From Allokutzneria sp. A3M-2-11 16 (GTDB lineage Bacteria; Actinomycetota; Actinomycetes; Mycobacteriales; Pseudonocardiaceae), in assembly GCF_024213555.1 (NCBI RefSeq), contig NZ_JANAVO010000014.1, positions 1-64,000 on the forward strand: 64,000 nt of DNA, read 5' to 3'. A program made the position numbers and the translations under genes. A model generated the notes under the pieces. It had not been told where the DNA came from. It saw only the letters and a list, made by a program, of their open reading frames with translations, and searched no databases. Of the stretch, positions 26,464 to 35,303 are shown piece by piece. Each line of letters starts with the position of its first letter. The stretch's first letter is position 1.

Positions 26464-27960
26464 TTGAGGAAACGTGTCCTCTCATTGGCGGTGACCGCCG
26501 CCGTCGCGATGTCGGGCTGGACGCACGCCGCCGGGGCCGCGGAGTCGATCGGCTGGACCGAGTGCGGAACCGAGTTCAAGGGCGAGTGCGCCGAGATCGA
26601 GGTTCCGATCGACTGGGCGAAGCCGACCGGCGAGAAGTTCAAGTTGGCGATCGGCCGTCTGCCCGCGCTGGATCCGAAGAAGCGCATCGGCGTGCTGTTC
26701 GGGGCGGCCGGTGGTCCCGGCCTGTCGGGGATCGACCGCTACATCACGGGGCGTCGTATTCCCGACAACAGCCCCCTTCGTCAGTACTTCGACATCGTGA
26801 GCTTCGACCCGCGTGGCGTCTCGCGCAGTCACGAGGTTCGGTGCAGCTCGGAGCTGGTGAACAAGCCGAAATGGGAAATTCCGAAGAACGAGGCGCAGTT
26901 CCAGGCGCTCAAGGATCTCAACGCCGCCGTCGCCGCGGACTGCCGCAACCACACCGGTCCGCTGTTCGACCACCTGGACACCGTGAGTGCGACCCGTGAC
27001 ATCGACGCAGTGCGCGCTGCGCTCGGTGAGGAGAAGCTTTCTTTCTACGGCTCGTCGTACGGCACAATGCTCGGCCAGCAGTACGCCGAGCTGTTCCCGG
27101 CCCGGATTCGGGCGAGCGTGCTGGACTCCAATGTGGACCACAGCATCTCCTCGGCCTACGAGTACCTGCGGACCACCGCTGAGGAGTTGGAGCGCTCGCT
27201 CGGGGAGTTCGCCGGGTGGTGCGCTCGCACCGCGGCGTGTGCGCTGCACGGACGCGACGTCATCGCGGTCTGGGACGGCCTGCACAGCCGTGCCGTCGCC
27301 GGGACGCTGTACGAACCGGACAGCGGCGTGCAGCTCAAGCCCGAGTCACTGCGCGGCGGACTGGACGCGGCGATGTACACGCCGTCGCGTGACTGGTTCG
27401 CGCTGGCCGATCGCTTCGCCAAGATGGACGCCGCACCGAGCACGCGGTTGGCTGTCCCCGGCCCTGCGGAGCTCACGGAGAACAGCCACCAGGCGATCTG
27501 GTGCTCGGACTTCCACTGGAACATCAACACCTTCGCGGAGTTCGACGCCCACCTGAAGCGGGTGGAGCGCGAGGTCGCCCCGCACGCGAAGCTGTCCCCG
27601 TGGTGGACGGACGTGGGCTGGTGCCTGGGCTGGACGGGGCCGGTGAACAACCCGCAGCACAAGCTGAAGATCAAGAATGTGCCGCCGATGCTGTTGACCA
27701 CCTCGCGCTTCGACGTGGCCGCGCCGCTGTCGTGGAACCTCGCGGTGCACCGGCAGATCCCCAACTCGGTGTTGCTGCACTACGACGGCGCCGGTCACGG
27801 TCAGCGCGTCAACAGCAAGTGCGCTTGGAAGCACATGACCGACTACATGATCACGCTGACCACTCCGCCACCGAACACGCACTGCCCGGCGGAGTACCCG
27901 ACAACGCCGCCCACGGCCGCGTCGACCAGGGCTGCCGAGCGGCCCGCGTTCCGGGACTGA
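26464..27960 (+). CDS. Secreted alpha/beta hydrolase, tripeptidyl aminopeptidase family
   Basis: Exported hydrolase of 498 residues with a signal peptide (RKRVLSLAVTAAVAMSGW, cleavage near AGAAE). The substrate-binding start IGWTECGTEFKGECAEIEVP and the loop FGAAGGPGLSG are as in Streptomyces tripeptidyl aminopeptidases. The nucleophile elbow is FYGSSYGTMLGQQYAELFP (Ser near residue 198). A C-terminal TAP domain (PPMLLTTSRFDVAAPLSWNL ... YDGAGHGQRV) supplies the acid and His. Likely function: release of N-terminal peptides outside the cell. TTG start 26464 is supported by GGAAGG six bases upstream. Confidence 0.88.
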   Translation: MRKRVLSLAVTAAVAMSGWTHAAGAAESIGWTECGTEFKGECAEIEVPIDWAKPTGEKFKLAIGRLPALDPKKRIGVLFGAAGGPGLSGIDRYITGRRIPDNSPLRQYFDIVSFDPRGVSRSHEVRCSSELVNKPKWEIPKNEAQFQALKDLNAAVAADCRNHTGPLFDHLDTVSATRDIDAVRAALGEEKLSFYGSSYGTMLGQQYAELFPARIRASVLDSNVDHSISSAYEYLRTTAEELERSLGEFAGWCARTAACALHGRDVIAVWDGLHSRAVAGTLYEPDSGVQLKPESLRGGLDAAMYTPSRDWFALADRFAKMDAAPSTRLAVPGPAELTENSHQAIWCSDFHWNINTFAEFDAHLKRVEREVAPHAKLSPWWTDVGWCLGWTGPVNNPQHKLKIKNVPPMLLTTSRFDVAAPLSWNLAVHRQIPNSVLLHYDGAGHGQRVNSKCAWKHMTDYMITLTTPPPNTHCPAEYPTTPPTAASTRAAERPAFRD

Positions 27961-27967
27961 CCGACGG

Positions 27968-28735
27968 TCAAGGTTCCAGCGGCTCCGCCGGGTTGCTGAG
28001 ATAAGCCCGGCGGAGCAAGGAGTTCAGCTCTTCGTCCACAGTGAACTCAGCTTCGTCCACCGACGCGATCGGCTGCGTGGCGATGGCCTCGTTGGTCGCG
28101 AACGCCGACCGGAACCCCGGCAGGTCCGACAACGTCAGCCGCCGTGTCTCCACCGGTACGCCGAGCTGCCGCAAACCCTTGCACACCAACCGGATCGCGA
28201 TTCCGGGCAGTGCGGGCGCCGAGGGCAGCACGACACGTGAGCCGTCGTAGAAGCCGACGTTCCACACCGTGCCCTCGGAGATGTGCCCGGAGCGGTTGAC
28301 GAACAGGGCGTCATCGTGGCCTGCGAGCCGCGCCAGCCTCCGCTGCAACAGCAGGCCAAAGGTGCCGACGTGCTTCACGTGTGGCAGATCCCGTTCGTAC
28401 ACAACGGATCTGAGCCGCATCGCGGTGTCCGGCCACGGCGCCGCCGGGCGCACGGTGACCAACGTCGTCGGTGCCACGATATTGTCCAAAGTGGACATTG
28501 TGACGTCGGGGGAGAACACGTTCACCCTGACGTTCACCGGGTCCGTGCGATCGCCCAGCTCCGCGCGGACGGCCGCCCTGACCACCGCCGCGTCCAGGCC
28601 CTCGCCGAACACCAGCCGCGCGTCGCGGTCCAGCCGCTCCAGGTGCAGCCCGAGCCCGCGGATCCGGCCGTTCTCCGCCCGCATCGCGGTGAAGTGGCCG
28701 TAGTTGAAGACCGCGACCGTCCGTGCGGCGTCCAT
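27968..28735 (-). CDS. Class IV aminotransferase / aminodeoxychorismate lyase-like protein
   Basis: Fold-type IV PLP enzyme of 255 residues. It shows VFNYGHFTAMRAENGRIRGL at the start, a Lys candidate in YERDLPHVKHVGTFGLLLQR, FVNRSGHISEGTVWNVGFYD (conserved E-x-x-x-x-N motif of branched-chain aminotransferase/PabC relatives) and LPGIAIRLVCKGL. The substrate could be aminodeoxychorismate or an amino acid. ATG 28735 follows GGGGTG; GTG 28744 is an alternative. It starts just past the end of the Uma2-like gene (six bases), so the pair may be one transcript. Confidence 0.8.
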   Translation of the reverse strand: MDAARTVAVFNYGHFTAMRAENGRIRGLGLHLERLDRDARLVFGEGLDAAVVRAAVRAELGDRTDPVNVRVNVFSPDVTMSTLDNIVAPTTLVTVRPAAPWPDTAMRLRSVVYERDLPHVKHVGTFGLLLQRRLARLAGHDDALFVNRSGHISEGTVWNVGFYDGSRVVLPSAPALPGIAIRLVCKGLRQLGVPVETRRLTLSDLPGFRSAFATNEAIATQPIASVDEAEFTVDEELNSLLRRAYLSNPAEPLEP

Positions 28736-28740
28736 GTCGT

Positions 28741-29214
28741 TCACCCCAGTTCCGCGAGATCGGCGAATACGGCGAATGGTGCCGAGGTGACCAGCCTGTC
28801 GGTATGGGCCCCGGCGGACTTGTAGCGCCCGGCAACGGGATCGAGCCGATCGGGAGACACCACCTCGACGACCAGAAGGCAGTGTTCGGGGCGCAGCACC
28901 TCGTCGTCTGGCGGCCGGGAGTCGTAGACGACGACATCCGGGCGACGATTCAGCAGCGGGATCTCTCGCAGCCGGAGATCCATGTTGGTGACGACGGAAT
29001 GGGCGACACTGCGGTTGGCCGCCAGCAGGTTGGCCACACCGCGGGCGACGGCCTGGTGCGAACGACGCGGAGCGGGCCGCACGAGCACAGCCCCGTCGAT
29101 GATCTCGATCCGGCGGCAGGTTTCCTCGGGCAGCTGCGCGTACTCGGCGCCGGTAACGCCGTCGGGGAGCTGCGCCAGCCAGTCGGCCAGGACGGTCGTC
29201 GGGGTCGCTCTCAT
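28741..29214 (-). CDS. Uma2 family restriction-endonuclease-like protein, internally shortened
   Basis: Resembles Uma2 (DUF820) PD-(D/E)XK nuclease-fold proteins: PDGVTGAEYAQLPEETCRRI, IIDGAVLVRPAPRRSHQAVA, RRPDVVVYDSRPP and the VVEVVSP catalytic strand. Usual members run about 180-200 residues and continue after VEVVSP with a basic helix and an EYWLVD-type strand. Here 157 residues pass from VEVVSPDRLD almost directly to the terminal LVTSAPFAVFADLAEL, so about 30 residues are missing. This may be a decaying gene or a divergent variant. Start ATG 29214. The family is common and often multicopy in Actinobacteria; its biological role is unclear. Confidence 0.7.
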   Translation of the reverse strand: MRATPTTVLADWLAQLPDGVTGAEYAQLPEETCRRIEIIDGAVLVRPAPRRSHQAVARGVANLLAANRSVAHSVVTNMDLRLREIPLLNRRPDVVVYDSRPPDDEVLRPEHCLLVVEVVSPDRLDPVAGRYKSAGAHTDRLVTSAPFAVFADLAELG

Positions 29215-29230
29215 CGCAGGGCCAGCGTAA

Positions 29231-29270
29231 CGCGAGAGCCCGGTCCGACCAGGCGGACCGGGCTCTCGCG
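29231..29270 (-). terminator. Strong terminator after fadB
   Basis: Perfect 17-bp stem (29231-29247 with 29254-29270, arms CGCGAGAGCCCGGTCCG) and a six-base loop, 12 bp beyond the fadB stop on the minus strand. It separates the fad operon from the Uma2 gene. Confidence 0.85.
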
Positions 29271-29282
29271 CGGGGGACGGGA

Positions 29283-31406
29283 CTACGCCGGGACGTCGGC
29301 CACGCCGGGGGCGAGGAAACGCGATCCGGTGACCTTCTCCGAGATGCCGGAGCGGTCCAGGTACGGGGTGATGCCGCCGAGCCAGAACGGCCAGCCCGCG
29401 CCGAGGATCATGCACAGGTCGATGTCCTGGGGCTCGGCCACGACGCCCTCGTCCAGCATGAGCTTGATCTCCTCGGCGAGCGCCTCCAGGGCCCGCGTCT
29501 TGACCTGCTCACCGGTCAGCGGGGAGTCGCCGAGCTTCCACAGCGCCGCGACCTCGGGGTCGACGCTCTGGTTGCCCTGCGCGTCCCACTGCCACACCGC
29601 GGCCTTGCCCGCGGCCACGAACGCCTTCATGTTCTCGCTGACGGCGAAGCGGTCCGGGAACGCCGCGTGCATCGTCTCGGACACGTGCAGCGCCACCGCC
29701 GGGCCCACCAGCTGCAGCAGGATCAGCGGGCTCATCGGCAGGCCGAGCGGCTCGGTCGCCTTGTCCGCCACCTCGAACGGGGTGCCCTCGTCCACCGAGC
29801 GCAGCACCTCGCCCATGAAGCGGGTCAGCAGCCGGTTCACCACGAACGACGGCGCGTCCTTGACCAGCACGCTGGACTTCTTCAGCTGCTTGCCGGTGGC
29901 GAAGGCCGTGGCGAGCGTGGCGTCGTCGGTCTGGTCCGCGCGCACGATCTCCAGCAGCGGCATCACCGCGACGGGGTTGAAGAAGTGGAAACCGACGACC
30001 CGCTCCGGGTGCGCCAGCTTCGAGGCCATCTCGGTGATCGGCAGCGAGGAGGTGTTGGTCGCCAGCACGCACTCGGCGGTGACGTGCTCCTCCAGCTCCG
30101 CGAACACCTGCTGCTTGACGGCCAGGTCCTCGAACACGGCCTCGATCACGAAGTCCGCGTCGGAGAAGGCCGCCTTGTCCAGCGAGCCGGTCACCAGCGC
30201 CTTGAGCCGGTTGGCCTCGTCGGGCGAGACGCGGCCCTTGCCGAGCAGCTTGTCGACCTCGCCGTGCACGTAGCCGACACCCTTGTCCAGGCGGGCCTGG
30301 TCGATGTCGGTGAGCACCACGGGCACGTGCAGGCGGCGGGCGAACAGCAGCGCCATCTGCCCGGCCATCAGGCCCGCGCCGACGACGCCGACCTTGGTCA
30401 CCGGGCGGGCGAGGCTCTTGTCCGGCGCGCCGACCGGCCGCTTGGCCCGCTTCTGCACCAGGTTGAACGAGTACAGCCCGGCACGCAGCTCGTCGGTCAT
30501 CAGCAGGTCGGCCAGCGCCTCGTCCTCGGCGGCGAAGCCGCGGTCGAGGTCGTTCTCGCGGGCCAGCTCCAACAGCTCAAGCGCCTTGTACGGGCCCGGC
30601 GCGGCACCGCGGGTCCTGCCGTCCACGATCGCCCTGCCGCGCTCCAGAGCGGCGTCCCAGCCCGCGCCGCGGTCGATCTCCGGGCGCTCCGGGGTGACGG
30701 AGCCGGACGCGACACGGGCCGCCCACAGCAGCGACTGCTCCAGGTAGTCGGCCGAGTCGAACAGCTCGTCGAAGATGCCGAGTTCCTTGGCCTGCTTCGG
30801 CTTGAGCATCCTGTTCTGGTTGAGCGCGTTCTCCAGGACGACCGTCACGGCCTTGTCCGGGCCGATCAGGTTCGGCAGCAGCTGCGTGCCGCCCCAGCCC
30901 GGGACCAGGCCCAGGAAGCACTCCGGCAGCGAGATCGCCGCGGCGTTGGAGGACACGGTCCGGTAGTGGCAGTGCAGCGCGATCTCCAGGCCACCGCCCA
31001 TGGCGGCGCCGTTGACGAACGCGAAGGTCGGCACCGAGGAGTCGCGCAGGCGGCGGAACACCGCGTGCCCGAGCCGCCCGATCGCCAGCGCCTGCTCGCG
31101 GCCCTCGACCTTGACGACGCCCGTCAAGTCCGCGCCGACGGCGAAGACGAACGGCTTGCCGGTGACCGCGATCGCGGCCGGGGCACCCGCGAACGCCTCG
31201 TCCAGCGCGGCGTCCAGGCTGGCCAGCCCGCCCGGTCCGAACGTGGACGGCTTGGTGTGGTCGAAGCCGTTGTCCAGGGTGATCAGCGCCAGCCTGCCGT
31301 CAAGACCCGGCACGTTCACGAACTTGGTGACGGCCTTGGTGACGACCTCTTCGGGGTCCGCGACGGCGGTGACCCCGGCAGCGGTCACGGTGGTTGCCTC
31401 GCTCAC
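29283..31406 (-). CDS. fadB: Fatty-acid oxidation complex alpha subunit (enoyl-CoA hydratase / 3-hydroxyacyl-CoA dehydrogenase)
   Basis: Bifunctional beta-oxidation enzyme, 707 residues. The N-terminal crotonase half has oxyanion-hole segments (AGAPAAIAVTGKPFVFAVGA and FVNGAAMGGGLEIALHCHYR) and LPECFLGLVPGWGGTQLLP. The C-terminal half starts near residue 335 with the NAD-binding TKVGVVGAGLMAGQMALLF, then SLPITE, VGFHFFNPVAVMPL (catalytic His) and two dehydrogenase C-terminal domains ending in CMILGAGWPFWLGGI. It hydrates enoyl-CoA and oxidises the hydroxyacyl product. The GTG start at 31406 overlaps the fadA stop, so the two subunits are made together. Confidence 0.95.
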   Translation of the reverse strand: MSEATTVTAAGVTAVADPEEVVTKAVTKFVNVPGLDGRLALITLDNGFDHTKPSTFGPGGLASLDAALDEAFAGAPAAIAVTGKPFVFAVGADLTGVVKVEGREQALAIGRLGHAVFRRLRDSSVPTFAFVNGAAMGGGLEIALHCHYRTVSSNAAAISLPECFLGLVPGWGGTQLLPNLIGPDKAVTVVLENALNQNRMLKPKQAKELGIFDELFDSADYLEQSLLWAARVASGSVTPERPEIDRGAGWDAALERGRAIVDGRTRGAAPGPYKALELLELARENDLDRGFAAEDEALADLLMTDELRAGLYSFNLVQKRAKRPVGAPDKSLARPVTKVGVVGAGLMAGQMALLFARRLHVPVVLTDIDQARLDKGVGYVHGEVDKLLGKGRVSPDEANRLKALVTGSLDKAAFSDADFVIEAVFEDLAVKQQVFAELEEHVTAECVLATNTSSLPITEMASKLAHPERVVGFHFFNPVAVMPLLEIVRADQTDDATLATAFATGKQLKKSSVLVKDAPSFVVNRLLTRFMGEVLRSVDEGTPFEVADKATEPLGLPMSPLILLQLVGPAVALHVSETMHAAFPDRFAVSENMKAFVAAGKAAVWQWDAQGNQSVDPEVAALWKLGDSPLTGEQVKTRALEALAEEIKLMLDEGVVAEPQDIDLCMILGAGWPFWLGGITPYLDRSGISEKVTGSRFLAPGVADVPA

Positions 31407-32620
31407 TTGCCCTCCCACGCCGGGTTCTCCCAGATGACCGTTCCGCCCATGCCGATGCCGATGCACATGGTGGTGATGCCGTAGCGCACGTCCGGGCGCT
31501 CGGCGAAGTGCCGCGACAGCTGGGTCATCAGCCGCACGCCCGAGGAGGCCAGCGGGTGGCCGCAGGCGATCGCGCCGCCCCACGGGTTGACCCGCGGGTC
31601 GTCGTCGGAGATGCCGAAGTGGTCGAGGAAGGCCAGCACCTGCACGGCGAATGCCTCGTTGACCTCGAACAGGCCGATGTCGTCGATGGACAGCCCGGTG
31701 CGCTCCAGCGCCTTCTCCGTCGCCGGGACCGGGCCGACGCCCATCACCTCGGGGTCCACGCCCGCGAAGGCGTAGCCGACCAGGCGCATGCCGACCGGAA
31801 GGCCCAGCTCCCGCGCGGTGGCCTCGTCGGCCAGTACGCACGCGGTGGCGCCGTCGTTGAGCCCGGCCGCGTTGCCCGCGGTGACCCGGCCGTGCGGCCG
31901 GAAGGGGGTCTTCAGCGCCGCCAGGGTCTCCACGGTGGTGCCGGGGCGCGGCGGCTCGTCGGCGCCCGCGAGGCCCCAGCCGCTCTCGGCGGAGCGTGTG
32001 GCGACCGGGACCAGGTCCGCGGCGATCTTCCCGGCCCGGTGCGCCTCGTCGTAGCGCGCCTGGGACGCGGCGGCGTAGCGGTCGGCGCGCTCCTTGGAGA
32101 TGTGCGGGAAGCGGTCGTGCAGGTTCTCCGCGGTCTGGCCCATGACCAGCGCGGAGGTGTCCACGATCTTGTCGGCCAGGAAGCGCGGGTTGGGGTCCAC
32201 GCCCTCGCCCATCGGGTGGCGGCCCATGTGCTCGACGCCGCCCGCGATGGCCACGTCGTAGGCGCCGAAGGCGATACCGCCCGCGACCGAGGTCACGGCG
32301 GTCATCGCGCCCGCGCACATCCGGTCGATCGAGTAGCCGGGCACCGAGCGCGGCAGCCCGGCGAGCAGCGCGGCGGTCCGGCCGATGGTCAGGCCCTGGT
32401 CGCCGATCTGCGTGGTGGCGGCGATGGCCACCTCGTCGACGCGCTCCGGAGGCAGCTCCGGGTGCCGCCGCAGCAGTTCGCGAATGACCTTGACGACGAG
32501 GTCGTCGGCGCGGGTCTCGGCGTACATGCCCTTCGGACCGGCCTTGCCGAACGGCGTGCGCACGCCGTCGACGAAGACCACGTCCCGAACGGCGCGCCCC
32601 GCGATGGCAGGTGCGGCCAC
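31403..32620 (-). CDS. fadA: Acetyl-CoA acyltransferase (beta-ketothiolase)
   Basis: Thiolase of 405 residues completing the beta-oxidation cycle by cleaving 3-ketoacyl-CoA. Nucleophile cysteine in SIDRMCAGAMTAVTSVAGG (about residue 95); FEVNEAFAVQVL; and the second catalytic His/Cys motifs GGAIACGHPLASSG and TTMCIGIGMGGTVI near the C-terminus. Start GTG 32620 lies six bases after GAGGAG and begins directly before the first conserved strand (VRDVVFVDGVRTPFGK). It is cotranscribed with fadB (three-base overlap). A TTACCG-AC-CGGTAA palindrome 61 bp upstream is a likely TetR-type operator. Confidence 0.95.
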   Translation of the reverse strand: MAAPAIAGRAVRDVVFVDGVRTPFGKAGPKGMYAETRADDLVVKVIRELLRRHPELPPERVDEVAIAATTQIGDQGLTIGRTAALLAGLPRSVPGYSIDRMCAGAMTAVTSVAGGIAFGAYDVAIAGGVEHMGRHPMGEGVDPNPRFLADKIVDTSALVMGQTAENLHDRFPHISKERADRYAAASQARYDEAHRAGKIAADLVPVATRSAESGWGLAGADEPPRPGTTVETLAALKTPFRPHGRVTAGNAAGLNDGATACVLADEATARELGLPVGMRLVGYAFAGVDPEVMGVGPVPATEKALERTGLSIDDIGLFEVNEAFAVQVLAFLDHFGISDDDPRVNPWGGAIACGHPLASSGVRLMTQLSRHFAERPDVRYGITTMCIGIGMGGTVIWENPAWEGK

Positions 32621-32680
32621 GGCGTGCTCCTCACTCGGGGTGGAAACTCGGGGTACTGGGATAACTGGCACAGCCCGGTA

Positions 32681-32694
32681 TTACCGACCGGTAA
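32681..32694. promoter_or_regulatory. Candidate TetR-type operator upstream of fadA
   Basis: Inverted repeat TTACCG-AC-CGGTAA lies 61 bp upstream of the fadA start. TTACCG-type half-sites around a two-base centre are common for TetR-family repressors, and acyl-CoA-responsive TetR proteins often control fad genes. No TetR gene lies in this window, so the regulator would be encoded elsewhere. Confidence 0.5.
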
Positions 32695-32713
32695 CCACCA
32701 CTCTAGCGGGCCC

Positions 32714-32739
32714 TACCCGCCGGTAACCACCGGCGGGTA
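32714..32739 (-). terminator. Terminator of the ribonuclease D gene
   Basis: Perfect 11-bp stem TACCCGCCGGT (32714-32724) and ACCGGCGGGTA (32729-32739) with loop AACC, 21 bp after the ribonuclease D stop on the minus strand. It also insulates the fadA promoter from upstream transcription. Confidence 0.75.
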
Positions 32740-32759
32740 CCTGTCTGCCGCGTCACAGC

Positions 32760-34019
32760 TCAGGAGTTGGCGGGCTTCGTCCCCAGCGCGGTCGTCAGCA
32801 GGCCCGAGGCCAGGCCGATCTGCCAGTTCCTGGCGCCACCCTTGGCAAGGGCCTCCCGCACCGCGTCCTCGGTGAGCTGCTCCGGCGGCTGCCAGCACAG
32901 CCTGCGCACCAGCTCCGGCTGGAGCATGTTCTCCACCGGCATCCGCAGCCCCTTGGCGCGCTCGGTCAGCGCGGCGCGCGCCGCCTGCAACCGCGCGGCC
33001 GCGGCCGGATCGCGCTCGGCCCAGCGGTTGGGCGGCGGCGGGCCGTCGTGCGGGGGAGACGGATCGGGCAGATCGGCCTTGGCCAGCACGCGTGCTTCGC
33101 GCAGCGCACCCGCCCAGACGTCCACCTGGCGCCGTTGGGCGCGTCCGCGGAACACGGGCAGCCCCAGCAGCTCCCGCTCGCCTGGCGGGTCGTTCAGGGC
33201 CGCTTCGACGATCGCGGCGTCCGGCAGCACCCGGCCCGGGGCGATGTCGCGCTGCCGCGCCAGGCCGTCCCGCGCCTGCCACAGCGCCCTGGCCGCGGCG
33301 TACTGCCGGGGCGAGCGCAGCTTGTGGATGCCGGAGGTGCGGCGCCAGGGCTCGGCCCGGGGACCGGGAGGGGGCGCTGTGCGCACCGCCTCGAACTCCT
33401 CGAGCGCCCAGTCCAGCTTGTCCTGGGCGACGAGCTCCTTCTCCAGACGATTGCGCAGCTCGATGAGCAGTTCGACGTCCAGCGCGGCGTAGGAGAGCCA
33501 CTCCTCCGGCAGCGGGCGGCGGGACCAGTCGGCCGCGCCGTGACCCTTCTCCAGCCGGTAGCCCAGCAGCCGCTCGACCAGCGCGCCCAGCGCGACCCGC
33601 TCGAAACCGCACAGCCTGCCCGCCAGCTCGGTGTCGAACAGCCCGCCCGGCCGCAGGTCCAGCTCGGCCAGGCAGGGCAGGTCCTGCGAGGCGGCGTGCA
33701 GCACCCAGTCCGCGCCGTTGATCAGCTCGCCGAGCACGGCGATGTCGGAGCCCAGCGGGATCGGGTCGACCAGCACCGACCCGGCGCCCTCGCGCCGCAG
33801 CTGCACCAGGTAGGCCCGCTGGGAGTAGCGGTAGCCGGAGGCGCGTTCGGTGTCCACGGCGTACGGGCCGTGGCCGGCGGCGAGCCGGGTCACCGCCGCC
33901 CGCAGCGCGGGCAGCGTTTCGACCACCGCTGGCACCCCCTCCGCCGGCCGGGTCAGCGGCACCGGTTCGGCGTCGGGCGATGCTGGGTCTGAGGAGAGCG
34001 CGGGTGAGCCTGAATCCAC
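32760..34019 (-). CDS. rnd: Ribonuclease D-like 3'-5' exonuclease (HRDC domain)
   Basis: DEDD-type exoribonuclease, 419 residues, orthologue of mycobacterial Rv2681. Exo motifs: YAVDTERASGYRYSQRAYLV (Exo I, D and E), DWVLHAASQDLPCLAE (Exo II) and YAALDVELLIELRNRLEKEL (Exo III, Y-x-x-x-D). An HRDC domain follows around residues 225-300, with a second HRDC-like C-terminal region (RLQAARAALTERAKGLRMPV). Expected to trim tRNA or other RNA 3' ends. GTG 34019 is the chosen start; the first 45 residues are Ser/Pro/Asp-rich and probably flexible. Confidence 0.92.
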   Translation of the reverse strand: MDSGSPALSSDPASPDAEPVPLTRPAEGVPAVVETLPALRAAVTRLAAGHGPYAVDTERASGYRYSQRAYLVQLRREGAGSVLVDPIPLGSDIAVLGELINGADWVLHAASQDLPCLAELDLRPGGLFDTELAGRLCGFERVALGALVERLLGYRLEKGHGAADWSRRPLPEEWLSYAALDVELLIELRNRLEKELVAQDKLDWALEEFEAVRTAPPPGPRAEPWRRTSGIHKLRSPRQYAAARALWQARDGLARQRDIAPGRVLPDAAIVEAALNDPPGERELLGLPVFRGRAQRRQVDVWAGALREARVLAKADLPDPSPPHDGPPPPNRWAERDPAAAARLQAARAALTERAKGLRMPVENMLQPELVRRLCWQPPEQLTEDAVREALAKGGARNWQIGLASGLLTTALGTKPANS

Positions 34020-34334
34020 GCCGTAAGACCTTATGCGCCCGACCGCCCGGTCAGCAGCGGGAGACTCAAAGCTCTGAGGTACTTCCGGGCAGGAATCATC
34101 CACAGATGTCCTTCCCGCCCCCGTCGGAGTGAACGGGAACGCCCCGCCCGCCCGGACAGGAGGTGTCCGGAAAAGCCCTGGTGGGGGGTATGCGGGCATG
34201 ACGAAAAGCGGGACCTCGCACGTACCGCGCGTACGCTACGAGGTCACGCCATCGTCCGACCCGGTACCGGGCACGCGCAGATCGCGATCACGTGCCCGGC
34301 CAGGCGTGTCTTGCCCTCCCCCTCGCCGAGGGGT
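34020..34334. other. 315-bp intergenic region between rnd and the NarL-type regulator
   Basis: Both flanking genes are on the minus strand. The region holds two hairpins: CCGGGCACG/CGTGCCCGG at 34267-34299, just after the regulator stop, and a looser GACCTCG/CGAGGTC pair around 34214-34248. It should also hold the rnd promoter. No open frame here looks like a gene. Confidence 0.55.
34267..34299 (-). terminator. Terminator of the NarL-type response-regulator gene
   Basis: Nine-bp perfect stem CCGGGCACG (34267-34275) and CGTGCCCGG (34291-34299), 36 bp beyond the stop codon on the minus strand. Confidence 0.6.
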
Positions 34335-35051
34335 TCAGCGGATCACGCCGGCCCGCATGGCCAGCGCAACCATCTGTGCTCTGTCACCGGTACCCAGCTT
34401 GCGCCCTATCCGCGACAGGTGAGACTTCACCGTGAGCGCCGACAGGTTGAGTGCCTCGCCGATCTCCTTGTTCGATCGGCCATCGGCAACCAGCTGCAGA
34501 ACCTCGACCTCACGCGCGGAGAGTTCCCGCGGCGTGTTGTCCGTACCGGGAACCCGGGTACCGGCCGCGAGGACCGGAGCCACACTGGGATCGGCATAAA
34601 CGCCGCCCTCGAGGACCCTGCGCACCCCATCGGTGACCACCATCGGTGAGGCCGACTTCAGCAGGTAGGCCTGTGCGCCTGCCTGGAAAGCGGCCCGTAC
34701 CGCGTACGGGTCGTCAGAGGATGCCAGGACCACGATTCGAGGCCAGCCCTGGGCACGAAGCTCCGTGACCAGGTCGATGCCACTCCCGTCCGGGAGCCCG
34801 AGGTCGAGGATCGCGAGGTCGCACGGACCCGTGGCGAGCGCACGCGCCCTCGCCTCGGCCACCGATGCGGCCTCGTGCACCGTGCCGGCTCCCATCTGCA
34901 TGAGTCGGGCCGCGATGGCCTCCCTCAGCAGTGGGTGGTCATCGACCACCAGCACCGAAAACAGCTCTTCCCGCGGGTGCGGGACCATGTTCGCCGGCAT
35001 GGTGCCGGCTGGCGTGGTACGAACGGCCTGTCCTAAGCCGACGGCAGCCAC
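34335..35051 (-). CDS. NarL/LuxR-type response regulator, orphan
   Basis: A 238-residue regulator. The receiver (about residues 32-150) has VLVVDDHPLLREAI, phospho-acceptor Asp in LAILDLGLPDGSG, VVLASSDDP and LLKSAS. The LuxR-type helix-turn-helix is ELSAREVEVLQLVADGRSNK followed by EIGEALNLSALTVKSHLSRI. No kinase gene is adjacent, so its signal input is unknown. Start GTG 35051 is strongly supported by GGGAGG seven bases upstream and gives an N-terminal extension (VAAVGLGQAV ... MPANMVPHPREELF) before the receiver. Later in-frame ATGs at 35000 and 34988 are less well placed. It diverges from the dipeptidase gene. Confidence 0.9.
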   Translation of the reverse strand: MAAVGLGQAVRTTPAGTMPANMVPHPREELFSVLVVDDHPLLREAIAARLMQMGAGTVHEAASVAEARARALATGPCDLAILDLGLPDGSGIDLVTELRAQGWPRIVVLASSDDPYAVRAAFQAGAQAYLLKSASPMVVTDGVRRVLEGGVYADPSVAPVLAAGTRVPGTDNTPRELSAREVEVLQLVADGRSNKEIGEALNLSALTVKSHLSRIGRKLGTGDRAQMVALAMRAGVIR

Positions 35052-35303
35052 GTCACTACCTCCCTGGAGTCGGTCGTGCCCCCCGACCGGCACCGGGACT
35101 TTCGACCGATCGGCCGCGCCACCGATCCACCGAAAGTGGTGTCGTCGGAGGCAGCGTAGCCGCCCGAGAGGGTAAGCGGGACGATCAATTGGGTATCTGT
35201 CCCGATCGGGTTGTGACTTTGCTGCGCTCTGATCACACGATCGGGGGTTCCCGGCGGGGGTGGTTAACGTCTCGCCGCGATCGAGCGAATACAAGGAGTT
35301 GTG

